Shown here in pieces: positions 57,020 to 64,000 of a stretch of DNA of 64,000 nucleotides. Positions within the stretch are counted from its first letter, which is position 1, and every line of letters starts with the position of its first letter. The DNA comes from Gymnogyps californianus (Eukaryota; Chordata; Aves; Accipitriformes; Cathartidae), in NCBI RefSeq assembly GCF_018139145.2, contig NC_059480.1:9114428-9178427 (forward strand), given 5' to 3'. A program made the translations under genes and the position numbers. The notes under the pieces were generated by a model, which was given only the letters and a program-made list of their open reading frames with translations, was not told the DNA's origin and ran no database searches.

Positions 57020-57910
57020 GTCTGGCCTAGAGTCTGGACGGGAGTGAAGGAGACCCGTCCCTGTAGTTCCTCACGGAGGCCGCGCTGCCCACGGCCGTGG
57101 AGCTGGCCCAGCCCGAGCTGAGGCCGGGTGACGAGATGACCCTGCCATCTCGAGAGCGCTGGTGCCCGCAGAGCCGGCGTGAGGCTCTCCACAGTCAGCC
57201 CAAGCAACGGCACGGGGACAGGCGGACTTTCTGAAAGGCAGCGGAGCGCGGCCTCGGCCTCCGCGGGCTCCAGAAAGAAAAGCCGTGATGTGACCCTGGG
57301 TCAGCTGGGCTACCTCACAGGGGGAAAGAGGGCGCGCACGGCCCGGCCGGCAGGGGGCGCTCCCGGGCGGGGCGCCGCACCTGTGCGGGCGGGGCGGAGG
57401 GCGGGCGCACCTGGCGGGCGGGCGGGGCGGGGCGGGGCGGGGCGGCGCACCTGTCCGCGGCCCCGCGGCCGCCGGGGCTGCGCGGCGCGGTGTAGAGCGC
57501 GGCGGCTGCCGGCAGCATGGCCCGCCTGCTGGGCACCCTGCGCAGCTCCCAGCCCGTGGCGCGCTTCCAGCGCTGCTGCGGCCTCTTCCCCGCAGGCGAG
57601 GAGAGCGGCGGCGGCGGCGGTGACCCCGCGGAGGGGGCCCGGGACCGCGGCGCCTGCAACGGAGCGGGCGCGCTGCGCCGCCCGGCAGCCAACGGGGTGC
57701 GGAGCGGCCGCGGCCCGCAGGTGAGCGCAGCGGGGGGCGGCCGGGCCCGGCCGTGACTCAGCAGAGCCGCCTCCCGGCGGGGGAGCGGGAGGAGGGATGG
57801 AGGGGCCGGGCTGCGAGGGGGCGCCGGTGCCGGGGAGCGCTGTGCGGTGCCGCAGCCCGGCTTCTTCCCGGCTCCGCTGGGGAGGTGTTTCTGGGGCTCT
57901 CCGCTTACCC
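57020..57910 (+). promoter_or_regulatory. SGPP2: SGPP2 CpG-island promoter region
   Basis: CpG-dense DNA surrounds SGPP2 exon 1. Upstream of the ATG lie three CACCTG E-boxes (57378-57383, 57408-57413, 57448-57453) and a GGGGC tandem run at about 57416-57445 (GC-box/Sp1-type and G-quadruplex-capable). No TATA box was seen, which is consistent with a dispersed CpG-island promoter. Confidence 0.65.
57517..57720 (+). CDS. SGPP2: SGPP2 coding exon 1 (N-terminus of sphingosine-1-phosphate phosphatase 2)
   Basis: First coding exon of 204 nt (68 codons, phase 0). It begins MARLLGTLRSSQPVARFQRC and continues CGLFPAGEES, close to the SQ-VARFQR-CGLFPA signature of mammalian SGPP2. A Gly run and an Arg/Ala/Gly-rich tail with PAANG follow. 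The ATG has A at -3 and G at +4. The donor is CAG|GTGAGC at 57721. SGPP2 is an ER multi-pass phosphatase that dephosphorylates sphingosine-1-phosphate. This exon encodes only the N-terminal segment ahead of the first membrane helix. The membrane helices and PAP2-type catalytic motifs are in later exons beyond the right edge. I looked for the next exon (KNYFYYYLF region) and did not find it by eye. Confidence 0.88.
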
Positions 57911-60900
57911 CCCCCCCCCCCCCCCCCATCGCTGGCGCCCTGAAATGAGATAATCGGTGTGAGTGGGGGTCTGCCTGCAGAGGTGCCTGGAGGAGCTCTG
58001 CAGCAGCGCAGCCGCACCCCGGGATGCAGGTTTTCCCGTGGGCAGCGGCTGGGAAGGCAATTCTGTTTACCGTGGATCTCTCTCGATCCGGGGGTGTGCC
58101 TGTTGCGGTGCTTGGCTGACCTACGGCTTCTTGCTGTCTTGCATCGGATGGGGATGTCACGGGCGAGGAGCTCTGCCCGTAGCTGTGCCGCTGCTGCTGC
58201 CCAGGCCTGTGCTAGTTCATGGCTGTTTATTGCAGCTGGCGTTCCGTTGGAGATAAGCTGAGCTCTCTGTGCTTCTCTCTGGCCAAGCAGGTGATGGCGT
58301 TTCATGGCACGGTCTGTAATTCACTTGTGTATCTGAAGGGAACAGGGAAGGGCATGATGCAACTGATGTGTACAAGTTGGATGACCTGCTTTTTCTCTTA
58401 CTGTAATGACTTGAATTCATTAGTAGATCACTTTGTGGTGCCTTTTGGAAAGGAGATGTGATAATGGTCTTCCAAACTCTATCTGCAAAATAAACACAGG
58501 CCAGCCGTGAACGCCACAACTCTACCACTCCTCCCCTTTCGTACTATTTTACCCTTCCCTGTTCTACATCTAGTGCTTAGATTCCCATTTCAAGCATCTA
58601 AAATTCTTCATCAGTCGCTGCTTGACTCTTTCTCAATTAGAAGATAAGGAAAATAGGGGTAGTGCTTCAGTCTGTTCATTTCTGAACTACAGTAAACTCT
58701 GTTTTTGGTAAATTATGCAGATAATTCATTAAAAGATTTGTTTTCACTACTTGCTTTTGAACAGTGATGTAGTTAATGTAACAGTGTTGATACTAAAATG
58801 CTGTCCAAGTTAATGCTCCATGAACAGAGCCGTTCACTTCACCTGGAGCAATTGTTTTGGGTTTCACAAAATAAGATACAACTACCTTTATGTGAAAGGT
58901 GAATATGTCCTGGGTGAGACTCCATGAGACCTGGAGATAGAAACAGAAGGGTTTGTTTCCACATAATTAGGATGCTCACTTCTGGAACATGTGAAAGTTG
59001 GGTTCAAACCCAAAGAAGATGGAGGTGGGAGTAATGGCTTGAACAGTGTTTTAATGAAGTGCTAGAATTATAAAGACAGACTCTCTCTGCTCCTGTGAAA
59101 ATCCATGTTTATGAAGAGGATCTTCTGCAACCTGCCAGGAGATGCAAAAAGTGAATTTGGATCTTCCTTATGCCGAAAACCATACTCACTGCTCTGTTGC
59201 TAAATGAACTGGAGTTGCCGTGATGTATCTGCAAAGAAGTGGGTTTAGGAGTCTAATACACATAGCAAAGTCCTCGGCCATAAACTCTCTATGGATAGTG
59301 GTATTTTCTTGTTCTTAGCTGCAGGTGTTTAAGCACTGCCCCTGCATCTCACTCCTGGTGACCTTGGGTGGCTCTGTGCTCAGCTTGAGCATCCCTTCCT
59401 GAAGCTTGGGAGTTTCAAAGTCCGTATTATCAGGACAGAAGGTTTCTATGAGGTAGTAACTTTCGTCTTACTTTGTCTTTACTGCCACAATGCAGTAATC
59501 TTAAAGGTTTTCAGGTTCTCCTACATATGTTCTTGGACAATCAGTAGGTTATACCTGTGAAAACAGAGTATATTGTATGCTTGAGTGAAGAAGACATGAA
59601 TGGTTGGCCAGATACTGGGTTTACAGCTGGAGCTGCCACAGCTCCATCTCTCCAGGACATTCCCCCTTTCTTCTGTGCCAGCTCTCAGGCCCCTGTGTCT
59701 GACATGGGCTGGACTGTGTGCCAAGCTGGCCCAGCTGGAGGGACTCTGGGGAAAGGGAGCTGAGGGCTAGCAGCTGGTGGTGGTTTGGGAGGGGATGGAC
59801 ACACCTCATAGGGATGGATGCCATACTGTATGCAGAGAAGGGGTGATCCCTCAGGAGGGTAATGAGACAGGACAGCTCTTCATCTGGGAGAAGGAGACCT
59901 TTAACTACCTGCATGCATTTGTTGCCAGCAGCGCTGCTTGTGATGCATCAGTGTTGTCTTTTACATATAACCTGCATATTATATGTGTTTTTTAAAAAAA
60001 AAAAAAAAGTCAGCAAGGCCTCGTTAGTGGTCAGCAGCGCAATAAGTGGCTGTATTTCTGCATCTTTGTAATTCAGTCCCGTCTGCCTCACAGGAGCTGC
60101 CCTGAGATGATGAGACAGGGAATGATATGCTTAGATGTGACAGTGAGGGCTGCATGTGTTTCTCAAATATTGAATCAGTTGCCTAGCCCATGTTCTTGAT
60201 GTTCCCTTGGTTTCCAGATGAGTTAGAAGCACTTTTTGATACCTCAAGTGAAAACTCAGGTATCTGAGGATGATACAACTGAGGGTGCTAGTCCAACACG
60301 CTAGCTGGATTTGTGCCCTGGCTTGGACTTAATATTGAACCCATGGGCTTTTAGTGAAGAAACTGTTGGGTTTTATTACTACAGAAGACAAAACAGTAAC
60401 TTCTTGTAATTATCCTGTCTCTAGCTAGTACTTCTTTGTTTTCTGTACTCCTTTCTAGTATTAGTTTGATTTGCAGGGAATTTATTTCTTAAACTGCTTG
60501 GAAGATATCTTTTCCTGATACTCTGTGTGAAGTCCTCAAGTGGCACACTTAAAAACACTGACTAACTTTCTGAAGGGTTCTCCGGTGTTTTAATGAGTAG
60601 CCAAATAAATGTTACATACATTCAAAAAGTGGAGCTCTGCTTATCTCTAACCTCCTGATGGATTTTTGCTCCTGAAATTGATAGCCTGAATTAAAGGGAA
60701 CAAAGAAAAAAATAATCTCTTAGTCAAAGTTCTCTGTAGAGATTTGTTTTTCTCCACTCTTCCTTTTCCCAGATGCTTTATCTCTTGAGATCTATCTTTC
60801 TGCCTTTGAAAGAGTACAGTTCGTATTTACTCTGTAGTTATACCTTAACTGTCAGAACTGCTCCGAACTGGTGCAATGTTTACAAACTGCCTGATCATGT

Positions 60901-63900
60901 GTAGTGATTGTATAGTTCTTGCTTGTGCCTTAGCTGAGGAGGCTAATAACCAGGATAATAGCAAGGTGATGGTAACAGAAACGGAAAAGGTAGGTAAAAA
61001 CTGCATATCCATCTCAGATGTATTGCAATCCCCAAAAATGTAGTTGATTACTGGTAAGACATAGATGACAGCGCTGCTCTTGCTGTGATGGGATGTCTGA
61101 TAATTTGAAGTAGATTTGCTCTAGAGCTTGAGTCAAGGTCTCTCTTCTGTGGTGTTCCATTGCAATAGATTTTTGCATCAGCCTCAGTGTCTTGCTTTTC
61201 CTTTTTACATCATATTACTGGCTTACTCGGTTTCACATTGTTTCCCTTTTCATGCAGCAGTAAGTTGACGGTAGCTGAGGCAGGTTCAGCAGGCGGGACA
61301 AACCCTTGTGAGAAAAGCCCACAAGCACCATGGGGAGAGCTGGCAGCCAGGCATTTCTGCCTCAAGTGCTAGCGCTTTGTCCTCCTAGAGAATATAGCTG
61401 AACTTCTGGAAGTTCCTCAGTTTGGAGCTGCAGCTGGAGAAATGTGAGATCCAGTTTCTTATTTCGATGGGCTGAGCACAAGGCTCACATTCCTCGGCAT
61501 CGCTCCTGCTGCTCTGGTACTTCGTGTTCAGCTCTCACCTACCCGGTGTGGCTGCCAGGGGAGCTTGCCTGTCTTGCACGTGTCTGATTTTTAAGGTTCC
61601 CATGGAAAGCAGCTGGTAAGGGACATTGTTAGTCTGTATGAATGAGATGGTTGCATCAGATGGTTTTTGCCAGCCCTGTGGGTGATGGTCCTTTGGAAGA
61701 TGACAGTACAGTCGCATCCAAGATTCAAGTAGTGTGTGGCAACCCTGTGTAGATCTCTTAGTTCTGGGTTTGCCGCTCCTCAGCGAGAAGACCAGTGTCC
61801 CCTCCAGAGAACAGGCAGCAAAGCCAGGCGCGTGCTGTTTGTTACCAGCATCTTGTTATCTTCTAGATCTTGCTGCAGAAACACCTGATGCTAACAAAAG
61901 TTTATGAAACTTCACTCGCTGATTGTAGTAGGTATCCTGCGTGGCTGTGCGGTGCCTGCCGCTGAGGGAGCTGCTGCTGGTGAGGTGGGTGGTGGTGCAG
62001 GGGGCATGCGAGGGGCTGTGCTGGGAGCCCGAGTCATTACGCTGATGATTAGGTGCTTCGTGACTCAGCGTTTCCCAGCTCACAGCCCGAGTCATCTTTT
62101 TGGAGGCTGCTGGACCTCGTAATGAGGAGCTGTCAGGATCCTAGGATTAATTCCAGTACTTGGAGGTGAGCCGCTTATTGTTTTATAATTCTGCCAAATG
62201 TCTTAGGCCATTAGTTCAGGTATCAACCAGAAGAATAAAAGCTCATCTGCTGTAATTTTTCTCCTTTGGGTCTCTGGAGAACAGGGGTAGGTTGATGGGT
62301 GAGGAGCCAGAGGAAATCTGTTCTCCCTGGAAAAATTCCTTTGGACAGCCAGTTCTTTTACTTCATGTATATGCTCTGCAGGGAATTTTTATGGGTCATC
62401 TAGGCAATGGAAGGTGACTGTTGACTGCTATGGCAAGTAAATCTGAGGTCTAGAATGTACAGGTAGTGTTGTCTAAACCATGAGATTTTTATTTAAAATG
62501 GCTATTCAAGTTCCTGCTTTATAGGGCTTCATATCAGTTCAGTAGAGTTAGCACCTGTAACTTATTTTTCCAAGGTAAACTGCTATTGGTCTAGATTGAG
62601 AGGTACATGAATGCTTTAATATAGAGTTCCATTGCTAATTTATTACTATTTTATTACTATATTTGTTAATATTTATTACTAGATGGAAAAAAAAAGTATG
62701 TTTAAACCTTCCTTTTGAAGACAACTGGCTGTTGCAAACTACTGCTAATAGAGTTCCCTGAGCCTGCCAGTTCTGGTACGCACGAAGCTGTGTGGTCACT
62801 CTGTAACAGCAGACCAGGTCGTTGTTATCCCCTTTGCAGCTAACTTGACTTGACCTAATTATAACTGCTTACTTATGCTAACCAGTTTAATTAGGTGTAT
62901 TGCCTTCAGTGTTCCCCATTGCCATTTCTCTGTGCAAAGGGAGAGCATTGATGTACTTTATTTTACAGGAGAAGACGGTGTCAGACACCTCAGTTGTGCC
63001 ACAAGAGAGCAAAGACCAAACGTTTGCATGGGAATGGGCTCAGAGGCATTAGCAGCGAGGAACCTGTTCCCTGACAAATATAAGGCCCATAGACCAGGAT
63101 GTATGGCACAAAGTGGAGGACAGAATAAGCAAAGGACTATAAGGGGGGTCTAGGGAGGAGAAGGGGGTATGTACAGCAGGGTGGCTGTGATGCCAATGTC
63201 ACCTGTACCTGTGAAGTGCCAGGGTGAATAGTGAACTGGCACAGACTGAAGCATTAAACCTTGCAAGCACCTGCCAAATCATGCCAGCAGCGCTGTGCTG
63301 AGCACTGCTGGCACGTGGAGGCTGCTGGGGTGCCAAGGGGGCTTCAGCCACAGTGTCGCTTGTTCAGCCGTGTAGGAGATCCTGACCTTGAAGCAGCAGA
63401 AGAGATCCTTGAAGCAGTGCTTGTTGGCAACATTGGGTTACATGTTGGTCTCCTTGTGTGTTTCCCCATCGGAAACAGAACTGACATCGGCATGGTCTGC
63501 ACTAATTGCAACTAAAAATGAGGTAGCAAGTGAATTGAGAACATCTTATCTGTAGCTCTCGTCCCCAGGGGCTGGCTGGCTGCTGAGGGGTCCTCCAACA
63601 TGCCTCTCTACAGTCACGGCTGCAATTTGAACACCGTGTCTCTTCCTGTTTACAGTGGGGTCTGCCTTCCGGGAGCACATCTACCTGGGACGTGCATATT
63701 TGTGATCATACTTAACCGAAAGCCTTATTTGGCACTACCCTAGAAAACTGCTCTTTGACTTGAATCCTGCAACTACCTGCTGGGGGAACAGTCACTTCTC
63801 CGTGTGCTGGTGCCTGGTTATAACAGATTTTAAAAAAAAAAATAAAATTTAGTTGTCTGAAAATGGTATGGTGTTACTCTGCCCATTTATCTTCCAGAAG

Positions 63901-64000
63901 CCTTGCTGCTCTGTGCCTCTCAGAATAGACATCTACTGTGGAACTGATCTTTGTGCAAAAGCAAGCTGACTGGATTCATGATGCTGCTGGGTAGAAATAT
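57721..64000 (+). other. SGPP2: SGPP2 intron 1 (continues past window end)
   Basis: Starts GC-rich with a 20-base C run at 57908-57927, then becomes AT-rich. No second exon was recognised, so the intron is longer than 6.2 kb. An A run is at 59994-60008. Short open frames, for example near 59557-59914 and 62875-63153, have no recognisable similarity. Confidence 0.7.

Noticed and set aside
57310..58305. 331- and 281-codon minus-strand open frames opposite SGPP2 exon 1
   Set aside because: CpG-island shadows. The plus strand carries the SGPP2 signature with a correct donor.
58990..59030. GGGTTCAAACCC resembling a tRNA/SINE B box
   Set aside because: No A box or tRNA fold upstream; an isolated short match.

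Overview
This is vertebrate nuclear DNA, most likely from a bird. Three loci can be identified, and their order matches the PAX3-SGPP2 neighbourhood of amniotes. The 5' end of PAX3 is on the minus strand, with coding exons 1-4 at 24206 down to 20507. A single-exon RING-finger/two-transmembrane protein gene, probably RNF228, is on the minus strand (40327-39476). The first coding exon of SGPP2 is on the plus strand (57517-57720). The bird call is an inference. It rests on compact spacing (about 33 kb between the PAX3 and SGPP2 start codons, which I recall as much wider in mammals), a decayed CR1 retroposon, and few young repeats.

Layout. 1-20506 is PAX3 intron 4, which continues beyond the left edge; no homeobox exon was found in it. 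It is AT-rich, with scattered old repeats, one GC-rich patch (16770-16990) and several stretches that look like regulatory elements. 20507-24206 holds PAX3 exons 4, 3, 2 and 1. The four exons join in frame into 195 codons plus one base: the N-terminus, the complete paired domain and the octapeptide. The homeodomain and transactivation domain lie off the left edge. A CCAAT/CCAAT/TATA-like promoter lies at about 24540-24640. From about 19.8 to 32.1 kb the DNA is a chain of CpG islands separated by AT-rich, homeodomain-motif-rich islands that are candidate enhancers. One of them (25480-25640) has the motif content and distance expected of the PAX3 proximal neural-crest enhancer. A 284-base pure-purine GGAAA microsatellite sits at 27743-28026. 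32.1-38.8 kb is ordinary AT-rich intergenic sequence. 38.86-40.92 kb is the CpG island and gene body of the RING protein. 41-56.8 kb is intergenic, with a degraded CR1 fragment (47450-47700). 57.0-57.9 kb is the SGPP2 CpG-island promoter and exon 1. 57.72-64 kb is SGPP2 intron 1.

The genes do not form an operon-like system. PAX3 is a neural-crest and muscle-progenitor transcription factor, SGPP2 is an ER lipid phosphatase, and the RING protein is a probable membrane E3 ligase. What they share is a regulatory landscape dominated by PAX3. I found no prokaryotic, viral or CRISPR features and no convincing tRNA. I also found no evidence for a wholly new multi-gene system. The observations most worth checking are regulatory or post-transcriptional: a NAGNAG acceptor in the paired-domain linker, a start-overlapping uORF, a hairpin, candidate enhancers, and a family of palindromic repeat fossils.
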